A stretch of DNA of 64,000 bases from Molanna angustata (GCA_963576475.1 OY754979.1:28365578-28429577); one strand, 5' to 3'. Shown: positions 1-9,429, counted from the first letter of the stretch. The notes: generated by a model not told the origin, from the sequence alone. Translations and numbers: made by a program.

Positions 1-245
1 ATTGGGACGTGAAGCTCATGAGTCAAGTATATTCATTTAGTCAATGAAAGCTTACATTTAAAATCTACACAATGATCCCGAGATCTGAGACAATGCTCGG
101 ATCTGATCTCGACTATCGGACGAGTCTAAGATCTTGAAATTATAACTATGAACACCACCTTAAGATACGGCGATAAATACTTGTTCACAAAAGAATATCT
201 TGAATGATTTTTGAATATCTGTAAGTATATGTGATGACAACTTAC

Positions 246-345
246 CTAATAAGTAATCATTAATTTCTACAATCTTCTTCATGCACTGTGAACCAATGAA
301 CTGTCCTCCAGTAGCTCGGGAATCAACAGCTAGCACAATACCTCC
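246..345 (-). CDS. Prosbeta5: Prosbeta5 exon 3 (catalytic Asp17, Arg19, Lys33)
   Basis: The acceptor AAACAG precedes GGIVLAVDSRATGGQF, and the exon ends ...EINDYLLG with one extra base before GTAAG. It joins exon 2 in phase and continues the beta-5 fold exactly where family members do. The remaining exons are left of position 1. Confidence 0.92.
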
Positions 346-3085
346 CTGTTTACAATAAGAAACAAATTCAAATACATACTGGCAAAATGAACCTATGTTC
401 AGTGTCGTAGCTACAACAAATGTAATAATAATAATGAGACTTTATTTCAGTTCGTGAGCAGGGGGGTGCAATGCAACACAAACCATATAATATATACAAC
501 ATACAAAAATAAGGTATAAGTACATACAAATAAAAAGAATAACAGAAAAAAGTAAGAATAAAGAGCAAACAAAAAGATATACATATATAACCGTAATAAC
601 AAAAATTATTCATTTAAAAAAAAAACAACAGTCTTGCTCTTCAATGATCGTGTGAATTTTATAGAGGCATGTAAGGAATTCTGGTAGATTATCACTGTTA
701 CATATTGGCATGTAATTACATATTCAAATAATATTTCCCGTGTTCAACGATATTTGTATTGCCGAAATGCGCGGTGTATCACTTTCAATAGTGACAGCTC
801 GAAGCGAATTACGCCAAAGAATGGCCACACCCCCGAATGGCCGGCCCAGGAGCGGGCCAAGCGACAGGTTCGCCGCTGACGTTCCCCAGCTAGTGAAGTC
901 AGGATGTATTTTTTCAAGAAGGTGCAGATCTGTTGGTGAAAAACCAGGTTTCTTGAATTAAAATGTAGTCATTTGTATTACAAATATCGTATAATAATTT
1001 TTCTGTGCGTTTGAGGGATCGGCAATTGCAAGATATTATTTTAAGGTTATTATTCATTTTGTTTCGGTTGTATATTCGGATCTGAGTGCCGTTCTCTAAA
1101 CCTTCTGAACACAATAGATTTTGGCCAGAAATTGTTCTATAATAAATTTGATTTATTTCAGTTAGATAAATATAAAAAACTAAATATTACCGAGTTAAAA
1201 CAATGCCCTTTGTAAAACATTCATCACTTTCTTTACCATTTTTAATGTGGATGATCCAATTTCCAATTTTTGTTCAAAATAATCATTCATATAAATTAAC
1301 CGATTTCAAATTGAATGTGTCTCAAGATACAAAAATGTGGCGTTGGGTTCGGTTCTTCCTACCCCATGAAAGATATGACGTAATGGTATGCATGTACATA
1401 TGTAGTAATAATTTATCTTTTCACCACCTCTGAAGCACTCATTTCCTTTTAAAAGAGAAATCATTATAATTGGATGATATGGTAAACAATTATTATGGCT
1501 GAAGTGAAAATTGAAGAGTTTGGTGATATTCATGTGGATCCCATGACCGAGTCTTGACCAAATTGAAATGGAACCAATCAGGAGATACCCCCATTGTTAT
1601 GAAAAAGAAATCGTAAAATCATTGAAATTGTAAAAAGTTACTGCTGCATATACATTGAAAACGAGTGGATTGTGGCTAACGCTAAACTCCTCACTACCAA
1701 GTCACTGAACGTATTCAAATTTAGTATGAAAAATTTTCAGCATTTTCATGAAATGAGTTTGTTCAATTATTCTTTTATTTAAATATTTTATTATGAAAAC
1801 TTGATAATTCTTCAATGCCATTTTATGAAAGTGATGTGTCTTTTTACCAATTTGAAAATAAAAATTTCAAATTTATAGGGGTAACTTTAAAATATTTGAC
1901 GTTTGAAAAATTTGAGAAGCACTATTCAGATATCCCTCAAAATCTAATGGAGTCTAAGCGAGTATTAGATATACATATTTGCAAAATTTGAAAAGAATCG
2001 AATGAGTACTTTAGTCTATAATTGATTGAGTAAAATGAACACGCCGTACATAGCACACACACACACAGATACAATCTCAGCATGATACAAATTGATAATC
2101 TGCAATATAAAATAGCCTTAAAAATTGCGAAATCATAACTCCCCACTATATCCTCTAGGGTTAGTGAGGAGTAAAAATCACGTTGAAATGATAACCTCCT
2201 CCTTATTTGTAAGTTGGTAACAAACAGAGCCATTATTATTTGATGGGTTAACCTATTTTATTTTAATGACAATATTTGACTTTCTTCCAATCACAAATTC
2301 AATTGACATTCAGAAAAAAAACAGAATATAAAAAATGAAACTGATTCGGAAAGTAGTATCTAATTTTGGGTAATTATTTACAAGTGGCCTAAATCGCCAA
2401 TTTTGTTGATTTTTTGTCTATAGATAGATATAATTATCTATAGAAAAAAAAATGACGGCCTTCGTGGTTCAGTTGGTTAAGTATCTGACTGCTGATGCAA
2501 GGGACCCGGGTTCGATTCTCGGTAGAGACACAGTTATTAATTGTGTTTTCAGTCTGGATCTGTGAGACGATTAATATCATAAGTTTCCAGAATGTGGCAA
2601 CTTGTTATTGGGTGCGTGTTAAATAATTATTTGTCATAGTACCTGTTAGCTGTCAGAGAAGCTAAAAAAATAAAATCAACAAAATTGGCGATGTAGGCCA
2701 CTTGTAAATAATTACCTAATTTCTTGTGGTTTGTAAAAAGATTAAAAAAATACCTCATATTGGAATCCTAAAGTTGTGGTTCCGTGATCAAAGTGCATTT
2801 TAATACCTCTACCATTTTCATCTTTAGTGAATCTTGCTAAATTTTGAGCCGGCTGAAATAAATATATTAAAATTAACTAAGTTTGTTTGTTTTCATACGA
2901 TGATAAGTGATTTATACGAAGAACATAACCTATAAACTTACGTTTGGGAAAGGAGGTACACTGAGATCACAATTTGCAATAAAGTTTCGGCTGTTATTAT
3001 GTATTTCTTTGTTGATGTCGTCGAAACGGTCGACTGGATCTATATTCATGAATTGATTTAAGCCACAATATTCCACAAGAGCCAT
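246..3085 (-). CDS. Prosbeta5 (PSMB5): Proteasome subunit beta type-5 (5' part; gene continues beyond the left edge)
   Basis: This gene encodes the chymotrypsin-like catalytic subunit of the 20S proteasome, a Thr protease in the inner beta ring made as a proprotein. Three exons join in phase: 2942-3085 (48 codons, ATG at 3085), 2754-2852 (33 codons) and 246-345 (33 codons plus 1 nt). All donors are GT and all acceptors AG. The propeptide is about 72 residues and ends in FDHG before the mature start TTTLGF, the autocleavage site. Counted from Thr1, Asp17, Arg19 (VDSRAT) and Lys33 (MKKIVEI) are present, and the segment ends at EINDYLLG, where the next exon should resume with the TxAGG region. 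These residues are seen; their roles are established for beta-5. Intron 1 is 89 bp, while intron 2 is 2.4 kb and full of repeats. The later part of the subunit lies left of position 1. Confidence 0.93.
405..1150 (-). mobile_element. Internally deleted LINE remnant in Prosbeta5 intron 2
   Basis: On the minus strand near 1060-915 a short frame reads IISCNCRSLKR and, further on, ILIQETW. These are the opening strand and the catalytic Glu region of the apurinic-type endonuclease of non-LTR retrotransposons. The rest of the endonuclease and the RT are missing, and AT-rich 3'-like sequence follows down to about 405. It lies in the same orientation as the host gene. The exact ends are uncertain. Confidence 0.6.
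1151..1882. other. Unassigned intron sequence
   Basis: This AT-rich intronic sequence has short open frames but no recognisable domain and no internal repeat that I can see. Confidence 0.5.
1883..2058 (-). repeat. Dispersed repeat, copy 1
   Basis: About 170 bp, ending in ACACGCCGTA, matches the reverse complement of 33838-34000 with scattered mismatches, including a shared core GAATCGAATGAGTACTTTAG. I see no terminal inverted repeats or coding content. It is probably a non-autonomous element or an old LINE tail. Confidence 0.6.
2362..2721. mobile_element. Foldback MITE with a SINE between its arms
   Basis: Arms of about 50 bp at 2362-2415 and 2672-2721 are inverted copies of each other; both contain TAATTATTTACAAGTGGCC and CCAATTTTGTTGATTTT. 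A tRNA-derived SINE lies between them. Either the SINE inserted into the loop of the MITE, or the whole unit moves together. I see no autonomous transposase. It lies in Prosbeta5 intron 2. Confidence 0.65.
2454..2673 (+). mobile_element. tRNA-derived SINE, family A
   Basis: The head resembles a tRNA gene, with an A-box-like TGGTTCAGTTGG and a B-box-like GGGTTCGATTC. It is followed by a body containing TTTCCAGAATGTGGCAACTT and TTATTGGGTGCGTGTTAA. The body recurs at 22063, 26592, 27150 and 43605, which shows a dispersed family rather than a tRNA gene. Confidence 0.75.
2754..2852 (-). CDS. Prosbeta5: Prosbeta5 exon 2 (propeptide end and catalytic Thr1)
   Basis: A pyrimidine-rich tract and AG at 2854-2853 precede PAQNLARFTK, and the exon ends ...GTTTLGFQYE before a GTATTT donor. 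It carries the Gly/Thr autoprocessing junction. Both boundaries are phase 0. Confidence 0.92.
2942..3085 (-). CDS. Prosbeta5: Prosbeta5 exon 1 (start codon, propeptide)
   Basis: The ATG at 3085-3083 opens MALVEYCGLNQFMNIDP and the exon ends ...VPPFPN at a GTAAGT donor (2941-2936), phase 0. It encodes only propeptide. The start was chosen because it is the first ATG of the frame and gives a propeptide of the usual beta-5 length. Confidence 0.88.
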
Positions 3086-3282
3086 TTTAAATGATAATAT
3101 CGAAAAAAATTACGGAAAATGACAAATACTACACAAAATGACAAGCGAAACAACTTTGCAATGCTGTGAAGTTGGTTTTAGGTGCAGACAACTGCGTAGC
3201 ACTACTTTATTTTATTATTGTTGTCTTCTTGTATCAACAAGCGCGTTGGTTTGAAAAGGTAAAGGTTATTTTCGTAAACTTT
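3086..3282 (-). promoter_or_regulatory. Prosbeta5 5' flank / probable promoter
   Basis: Only 197 bp separate the beta-5 ATG from a TTAA-flanked foldback element. The 5' UTR and core promoter should lie here or inside the element. I see no clear TATA box, and the element TGACAAGCG only approximates the TGACnnnGC antioxidant-response core. This is assigned by position only. Confidence 0.35.
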
Positions 3283-3969
3283 TTAAGAGGGTGACTGCTG
3301 CCAACGTACCTATTTTTTCAATTTGTTATACCATCATTATTACTAAACGAATAATTTTGAAAAAAATAATCTAGTTAGTTTGGATATTAATTAAGAGAAA
3401 TATACCTTAACTTTTTGATTATGTTCTGTATATATTCTTGTAGGAAAATAATAAGCATACCCCGATTTTAGACATTTATCTTAAATTTCTAAAAAAATAT
3501 AAGGTATAAAGCAATATTTTTTTTATAAATTAAAGAAGAACAACATGCCTGGAAAAATATGATATGACGTTGCATTAACGCATCAGGTTAAGTAAATAAA
3601 CCAAAAAAACTTTTATTACGCAATGGCGCTAAATGGAAAATAAATGTTTTTTAGGTTTATTTACTAAACCTGAAGCATTAATGCAACGTCACATCATATT
3701 TTTCTAGATATTTTTGTCTTCTTTAATTTAAAAAAAATATTACTATACGCCTTATAGTTTATTAAAAATATATGATAAACGTTGAAAATCGGGGTATGCC
3801 ATTATTTTTCTACAAGAATTTATACAGAACATTATCAAAAAGTAAAGGTATATTTTTGTTAATTAATACCCAAACTATCTAAATTATTTTTTTCAAAACG
3901 ATTTGATAAGAAATAATGATGGTATATCAAATAGAAAAATAGGTACGTTGGCAGCAGTCCCCCCCTTAA
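3283..3969. mobile_element. TTAA-flanked foldback MITE (piggyBac-type target), copy 1
   Basis: The element is about 680 bp between TTAA tetranucleotides (3283-3286 and 3966-3969). Its termini read GTGACTGCTGCCAACGTACC and, inverted, GGTACGTTGGCAGCAGTC. Almost the whole element is two inverted arms of about 320 bp. Two more copies are at 40783 and 54926, both between TTAA. A TTAA target is characteristic of the piggyBac superfamily, but no transposase is present, so the assignment is inferred from the target only. Confidence 0.8.
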
Positions 3970-4138
3970 TCATAAACATGAACATAGGTAGGTATTTCAA
4001 TTTCTGTACCTATAGTATAAAAATGATTGTGTTGGAACTTATCGCTTGATAATCTAGATTATTTGTTTATGCTTTTTGAAAAAGTAATTCATAATATTAA
4101 AGTTTTACCTGCCATTAAAACTTGTATTATGTTGTCTG

Positions 4139-4293
4139 GCTTATCCAAAATATAAAGGTGAGAGATAGCATCGATTTTGTAGTCGGTCCGGTCCATTTAG
4201 CTACTGAATTTTGAATTTCCCGCCAGTGTGTGTCTTCTGTACTAATTGTATTGGAACCAATAGCAGTTGGCGGACGCCATCTTGATTCAATTT
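4139..4293. repeat. DIRS 3' inverted terminal repeat
   Basis: This is the inverted partner of 8938-9093. The outer extension 4092-4138 is not shared with the other terminus, but it is complementary to 4325-4379. Confidence 0.85.
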
Positions 4294-4324
4294 AATCTCA
4301 GCAGGCAGGGTTTAAATATATTCT

Positions 4325-4414
4325 GGATAAGCCAGACAACATAATACAAGTTTTAATGGTAGGTAAAACTTTAATATTATGTGTGTCGTTGCTTATCCAG
4401 AATATAAAGGTGAG
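4325..4414. repeat. DIRS internal complementary region
   Basis: The first part (4325-4379) is the reverse complement of the 3' outer end (4092-4147). The second part (4377-4414) is the reverse complement of the 5' outer end (9075-9110). The two parts abut at TAATATTATGTG. In DIRS1 elements this region templates joining of the ends during circle formation. Confidence 0.82.
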
Positions 4415-4465
4415 AAGTGTTTGTTATCGCTTGGTGACAATGTACACGCCAAAATTGTGATCAGG

Positions 4466-5683
4466 TTATTTTATTGGATTGAAAAGTGATGTTAATGTTG
4501 CAGTATTGCTCAATGATAACTCATTGTTTTTAATTTGTTTTTGGTAATAGTTCTTGAATGTATTGGCTGAACGCCAATTGGCCCTTTCCAATATGATGTC
4601 TATAGGGCAATCTTCTATCCAACTTTTCGAGGCGACAGCTGACCTTATACTTCCCGGAGAAGCATTGATGCCAGAGTCTACTAAAATTGTCTTTATCCAT
4701 CCACCAATAACTGTTCTTGAAGCTGCTTTTGGAGGACCTAAAGATACAAACAAATTTTGAGTACCAGCTTCAAGTCTTCTTGTTTTTCCTAATTTCATCA
4801 CTCTTTTTATCCACAAAACAGGGTCTACGTTTGGATTCTCAGCTTTTGAAATTTTCCAACCAGATTGTCTATATGTGGAAGAATCTGTCTTTGATCCAAA
4901 ATCAGGCCACATAATGATGTAGTCACCCATATCTATAAGGCTATCGGGCGATGTATTTAAGAGAGTTAAATCATGAACTCTTCGTCCCGATGCGAGAAGC
5001 AAAATTGTCGCACATCTTCGTGATGCTTCGAAGAATGATGGGGTGTTTGAGACACGGCTATTTAACCAGGATACCACTATACTAGGATCCCAAATGTATG
5101 GCTTGGACTTATTAGTCCGCAAGTTTGATAAACCTCTCATCACGCGTTTTACTAATGGATGATCACTTATACGAGAGGCATTATTTGGGTCACATAAGGT
5201 TGAAATGGCAGATTTATGAAGTGCAATTGTTCTCGGAGCTAAACCTTCATCCAGTTTCAGACGAGCCAGGAACCGTGCTACCTGAGAACCAGTAGGGTGT
5301 TTTGAATTAATTTTATTACATAAACACCATTTCTTCCATCTATTCCAAGCCGTGCGGTATGTCGACAGTGTGGATTCACGCCAGCCCGCTGTAAGAATAG
5401 CTTTTTCTTCTTGTGACCACTCGCCTAAGGCATCACTCCACCCCCAATCTTCTACACTTGTAACTCTAGCTTTTCCACTTGTTGCGGATGTCGTCCTGTC
5501 GATACATCCACTAGATGTTTGTGCAACGTGGGAATTTTCAGAGGTAAATCTAGAGCTCTTCTCTGAAGATCGGGTAACCAGAATACTTTGTGCCAATTCG
5601 GGGCTACTATTAAATAAACTCCTTGTGCGTTGTTCAAATGAGCTAAGACTCGGGGTATTAAACATGGGGGAGGGAAGACCCAT
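4466..5683 (-). CDS. DIRS tyrosine recombinase
   Basis: The product is about 405 residues from the ATG at 5683 (MGLPSPMF); the frame is open further upstream but that part only shadows the RT/RNase H frame. A core-binding-like region (GWRESTLSTYRTAWNRWKKW) sits near residues 115-135. The catalytic segment has Arg at about 234 (ASGRRVHDL), a second Arg in PGSIRSAVASKSW, a Trp in ERANW and the nucleophile Tyr at 379-380 (FKNYYQK). The usual His of the HxxR box is not visible (GSIR instead). The enzyme should resolve or integrate the circular DNA intermediate. It lies directly upstream of the internal complementary region, as in other DIRS elements. Confidence 0.85.
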   Translation of the reverse strand: MGLPSPMFNTPSLSSFEQRTRSLFNSSPELAQSILVTRSSEKSSRFTSENSHVAQTSSGCIDRTTSATSGKARVTSVEDWGWSDALGEWSQEEKAILTAGWRESTLSTYRTAWNRWKKWCLCNKINSKHPTGSQVARFLARLKLDEGLAPRTIALHKSAISTLCDPNNASRISDHPLVKRVMRGLSNLRTNKSKPYIWDPSIVVSWLNSRVSNTPSFFEASRRCATILLLASGRRVHDLTLLNTSPDSLIDMGDYIIMWPDFGSKTDSSTYRQSGWKISKAENPNVDPVLWIKRVMKLGKTRRLEAGTQNLFVSLGPPKAASRTVIGGWIKTILVDSGINASPGSIRSAVASKSWIEDCPIDIILERANWRSANTFKNYYQKQIKNNELSLSNTATLTSLFNPIK

Positions 5684-7530
5684 GCTAGATGGTAATTCCA
5701 TGGTCTGCTGAACGCATTGTGAAAGATGGCATTCTTGTCGTGGGGATCTATGGAGACATATTGGTTCACAACATGAGCTCTGGATGAAGCGAACAGATCC
5801 ACTGTGGGCCTGCCCCACTTCAGAGCTACAATGTCCATCATTGGTGGAAGTATATGCCATTCGGGTAAAACTGTCCCTCGGGATAGGTGATCCGCGAGGC
5901 CGTTGTACCGTCCCGGTAGATATTGGACATGCAGGGATATTTTGTTTGAGTCCAGAAGATTGATTATCTGGAAGGTTAGCTCCAACAAACCCATCGACTT
6001 GGTTCCCCCTTCGTTTCTCAGGTATGCCACCACTGTCCGACTGTCGGATTGAATGAGTAGCGAAGAATTTTTCAAACAATTTTTCATCGACTTCAAAGCA
6101 TTCAAAATTGCTATCATTTCTTTGATATTGCAATGAAAATTCTCCTGTTTTTTCATCCAAAAACCTGACAGGGGTATATCGTCGATTAGGGCTCCCCATC
6201 CATGATCCGCCGCATCCGTCGTTAGAAAATGCTGGGGGTTTGCAATATGCAGAGGAGAAGTTGTCTCCAAGTTCTGTAGCCACCAATTCATCTCCCCTGT
6301 TACTTCGTTCTTTATAAGTACCTTCCTGTGAGGTGATAATTTCAGCATTGTATGCAACTGTAATTGAATGAGGCGACAGTGAAGTCGACCCCTGGGTATT
6401 ACAAACGTTGCAAAATTTAATCGCCCCAGAATGCTCTGGGCCGCTTTCAAGGACCACTTTCCTTGTATCAACAAGCCTCGGATCGAATCCTGAAGGCTCA
6501 ATCGTTTTGACAGAGCTAGTGTTCTCTGATTCAACCATGTCTCCCATACGATTCCTAGATATTCTATCGAATGTGACGGTTGAAGTACACATTTCTTTAT
6601 GTTCAGGCATAATCCCAGGTTCACTAGAAGTGTTGAAGCTTCTTGTGTCTGTGCAAGAAGAGTGTCTCTGTCTTGATGGGCTAAGAGAAAATCGTCTAGA
6701 TATACTATTACTCGTATTCCTCGTTTTCGTAGAGTCTCTGCAATCCAATTTGTGATGACTGCAAAGGCCTGGGGAGCACTGCTTAGACCCTGAGGGAGAC
6801 ATGTCATCTGTAACAGCAGGCCTCCGTATGAAATCCTCAGAAACCGGCGATGTGTTTCTGCAATGGGAACATGAAAATATGCCTGTGACAGATCTATTTT
6901 TGTCATCCAATCGTTGGTCTGAAGGAAGTCGGGAACCCTCTGATGGGATATCAAGGAAAACTTTTTCTTTGCTAGATAGAGGTTTAAGCCTTTTAGGTTT
7001 AATATTGGTCGGCTGGAGCCATCGTTATTTCGTACGACAAACAGTGTCGAGAGAAAGGATGCATCCCTCGGAGCCTTTTCCAATATTCCTTCTTTCAACA
7101 TCTGTCGTACCTGAATTGTCATATCTGATGTCACTTTCGTTAAGAACTTCTCCGAAGTTCTGTTCGGGCTTACTAATGGGGGCTTCAGTACAAAAGGAAT
7201 GCGGTATCCGTTTATCATTCTTAGGATGACATCCGGAGCCTCCAAGGTCATCCACTGATCGATGAAATTCTTTAGTTGCCCCGCCCGAAATGACAATTTG
7301 TCATTTATTGAAGCGGCCACGAGAGGTCTGCCCCCTAGTGCCACGCTTCTGTCCCTCCCCCCCCTCCTGACATTAAATGCTGGATATTGGGGGGGGGTTC
7401 CTCCCGGGGTCTGCCCGCCGGGAGGGATAGGGAAAGGGCATTGTTTTGAAAGTCGATTGCTTTGGTTTTGGTACAACCTCCTTGGAAGTAGAAGGGCGGT
7501 TGTACGAAGGATTGCCCTGAGGCGAACCCT
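5452..7530 (-). CDS. DIRS reverse transcriptase / RNase H polyprotein
   Basis: The frame is open from the stop at 7533 to 5452, about 692 codons. With residue 1 at 7530, RT motif A (KIDLSQAYFHVPI) lies near 215, motif B (QGLSSAPQAF) near 250 and the catalytic YLDD at 277-280. RNase H follows, with Asp439 (TTDAAD), Glu471 and Asp496 (QSDSRT) and a late ADHLSRG. A C-terminal block with VDLFASSRAHVV resembles the Dam-methylase-like module found after RNase H in many DIRS elements. No ATG precedes the RT domain, so translation probably depends on a leaky or non-ATG start, frameshifting or splicing from ORF1. It overlaps the recombinase frame by about 230 bp. Confidence 0.85.
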   Translation of the reverse strand, partial: RVRLRAILRTTALLLPRRLYQNQSNRLSKQCPFPIPPGGQTPGGTPPQYPAFNVRRGGRDRSVALGGRPLVAASINDKLSFRAGQLKNFIDQWMTLEAPDVILRMINGYRIPFVLKPPLVSPNRTSEKFLTKVTSDMTIQVRQMLKEGILEKAPRDASFLSTLFVVRNNDGSSRPILNLKGLNLYLAKKKFSLISHQRVPDFLQTNDWMTKIDLSQAYFHVPIAETHRRFLRISYGGLLLQMTCLPQGLSSAPQAFAVITNWIAETLRKRGIRVIVYLDDFLLAHQDRDTLLAQTQEASTLLVNLGLCLNIKKCVLQPSHSIEYLGIVWETWLNQRTLALSKRLSLQDSIRGLLIQGKWSLKAAQSILGRLNFATFVIPRGRLHCRLIQLQLHTMLKLSPHRKVLIKNEVTGEMNWWLQNLETTSPLHIANPQHFLTTDAADHGWGALIDDIPLSGFWMKKQENFHCNIKEMIAILNALKSMKNCLKNSSLLIQSDSRTVVAYLRNEGGTKSMGLLELTFQIINLLDSNKISLHVQYLPGRYNGLADHLSRGTVLPEWHILPPMMDIVALKWGRPTVDLFASSRAHVVNQYVSIDPHDKNAIFHNAFSRPWNYHLAWVFPPPCLIPRVLAHLNNAQGVYLIVAPNWHKVFWLPDLQRRALDLPLKIPTLHKHLVDVSTGRHPQQVEKLELQV

Positions 7531-7633
7531 TCAAAAAACACTTGGTAACACCACCCAGTCTCTGCAACTGGGCAGTGAGTGCTCCCTCCTCAAAGATGTG
7601 TGTGGACGAAGGAGGAATTTTTTGAAGACAATT

Positions 7634-8457
7634 TCATTCACCTGAAGTCTTGCAAGACCTAAGAATCTTATCCCTTCTTTGCTCAATTAATTCCGCTCTT
7701 TTTCCACACATAATTTGGAGAATATTATTCGAGTGCTTATTATAATCGGAATTTTCACCCAACAGGCTCTCCAATTGTTCTCCAAGAGCATCTACTGACA
7801 CAAAGGTGTTGGGATTAGCGACCCAGTCAGTCAGACTACCCAATGCCTGCTGTAGACACTCTCTCTGCTTTAATGCAGCATGGGTGGCAGCTGCAAACGT
7901 CTTCTCCATCGCAGAAGCTACGACAGAGGTATTATCAAAAGCCTGTAATTCACAATTGACCTCCAGGTCTTTGAAACCTGGGTCCGCAACATATTCCTTA
8001 AGAACGGTGGCATACCGGACTTTACACCACTCCGACGAATTGAATCTTTGGAGGCTCTCCACTGTAGTCAAGTGGTCGTCGGATGGCTTTTGGGCTGCGG
8101 GTTCTTTCAGTGCTGTAGATGGTACAGGCATCTGAAATGTTTTTTGTTCTGTACACAGACTTGTAGAAGCGTGTGACGGAGGAGGGAGTAATTCATCGAC
8201 AGACTCATGAGTTTCGTATGGTGTCGAGGGGCACACAGTTTCACCCATTACGACGCTCTGTAGCTGCGCTACCTGCCGTACCAAGGCTTTCAGCATTTTT
8301 TTATTTTTTTTTGGGTCCTTCTTGACGAGCGTCCGTCAGAAGAGGAATCCGAAGATGATGAAGACGGTGACCGGCGTCGACGTCTTCGGCGCGAAGAATC
8401 GCGGAGTCTATGTGGATTTTCCACATCCCTATCATCACTTACACGATCTTTAGACAT
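7634..8457 (-). CDS. DIRS gag-like ORF1 (two frames split at an A-run)
   Basis: The main frame starts with ATG at 8296 and runs 220 residues, MLKALVRQVAQLQ to the stop near 7634. It has no domain I can name, but its position and composition fit the nucleocapsid-like ORF1 of DIRS elements. A second ATG at 8457, in another frame, gives an Arg/Ser-rich stretch (DSSRRRRRRRSPSSSS) typical of the N-terminus of such proteins; it closes with a stop just after 8294. The two frames would fuse across the A-runs at about 8297-8314 with a one-base change. The split is therefore a homopolymer indel, an assembly error or a real frameshift site. Confidence 0.6.
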
Positions 8458-8937
8458 GATCTAAAATTCTAAATTATGGGTTTCAAAATAAAACAATACG
8501 TCCGTTTCGTAAACACAGAATACAAATATCACTCAAAAATATCAACGTCCTATCGTAAACTACAAAAAGAAGTATCCAAAATATTTATAAACACACAAAT
8601 AACGTCCCGTTTTGTTAACACTTATATATTTGAAATAAAATATCTACGCCAAAGTAGGTAGCATATTAAAATAGGACTTAAACAAATGTTGGACTTAACG
8701 ACGACATTGACTATAATATAATACGCAGTAAGAACGTATATGTTTGATCAACAAAAATATTTTACTGGCGTACGCACAGTAATTAAATTGAATGATTTTT
8801 CATTCAATTGCGGGTGAATATTACGAAAACTAATGATTTCGAACTAATAATCAATTATTTTTCACAGTAGCTTTATATTTTTTTTATTTTGTTTATCAAC
8901 AAACAAAAACGTGACCGTTGCGAAACAAAATAACGCC

Positions 8938-9093
8938 AAAATTGAATCAAGATGGCGTCCGCCAACTGCTATTGGTTCCAATACAATTAGTACAGAAGAC
9001 ACACACTGGCGGGAAATTCAAAATTCAGTAGCTAAATGGACCGGACCGACTACAAAATCGATGCTATCTCTCACCTTTATATTCTGGATAAGC
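8938..9093. repeat. DIRS 5' inverted terminal repeat
   Basis: This is the inverted partner of 4139-4293 with almost no mismatches; it includes TGGTTCCAATACAATTAGTA. The outer extension to about 9108 (GCAACGACACACATAA) is matched only by the internal complementary region. Confidence 0.85.
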
Positions 9094-9249
9094 AACGACA
9101 CACATAATGACATTATACTTTTATTTTCATTGAATCCCTATATATATACCTAATATGTTATTATTAACAACAATCAAGTGAAACGTGAATCTGGCAGAAG
9201 ACGCATGAAAGCAGAATAAATGCAGTTGAAATGAGATTGTAAGATCGAT

Positions 9250-9378
9250 TGTCGCCAAATATCTTGAACGAGACTTCCGGGTGCGTAGAGCGTAAATTTG
9301 TGTCTTTTTGCTTCGTTGGTAGGTATACGTGCAAATCGCTCCCCTTCTCGGCGAAATGGCTCAAGATATTTGGCGACA
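9250..9378. mobile_element. Short TIR element (GTCGCCAAATATCTTGA), copy 1
   Basis: A unit of about 130 bp has inverted ends GTCGCCAAATATCTTGA and TCAAGATATTTGGCGAC and an interior with AATTTGTGTCTTTTTGCTTC. Further copies are at 10339, 45285 and 59860. Confidence 0.65.
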
Positions 9379-9429
9379 ACTATATGACAGGGAAAGAAAT
9401 TAGGAAATAATGTAAAATAAAGAGAGATG

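Larger units (their letters stand above)
4091..9108 (-). mobile_element. Structurally complete DIRS1-like tyrosine-recombinase retrotransposon
   Basis: The element runs 5' to 3' from about 9108 down to 4091. It has about 155-bp inverted terminal repeats (8938-9093 and 4139-4293) and frames for gag-like, RT/RNase H and tyrosine recombinase proteins. An internal complementary region at 4325-4414 matches the reverse complement of both outer ends. This layout is diagnostic for DIRS1-type elements, which make a circular intermediate and integrate by recombinase, without an integrase and normally without target-site duplication. CATAAT occurs at both outer boundaries, and its complement sits at the junction inside the internal region. 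The RT/RNase H and recombinase frames are uninterrupted, which suggests a recent insertion. Confidence 0.88.

Noticed and set aside
2457..2530. Possible tRNA gene
   Set aside because: Pol III A and B boxes are present, but the acceptor arms do not pair convincingly, and the same head plus body recurs at several loci, so it is a SINE head. The same applies at 22230, 27260, 35160 and 55230.
4466..6910. An 814-codon frame extending the DIRS recombinase upstream
   Set aside because: It starts at TTG, and its first 400 or so residues only shadow the RT/RNase H frame with low-complexity Ser/Arg content. The recombinase itself is covered from the ATG at 5683.
6408..7645. Plus-strand frames of 115-142 codons opposite the DIRS RT
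   Set aside because: They are antisense shadows of a conserved minus-strand coding region, with no domain of their own.
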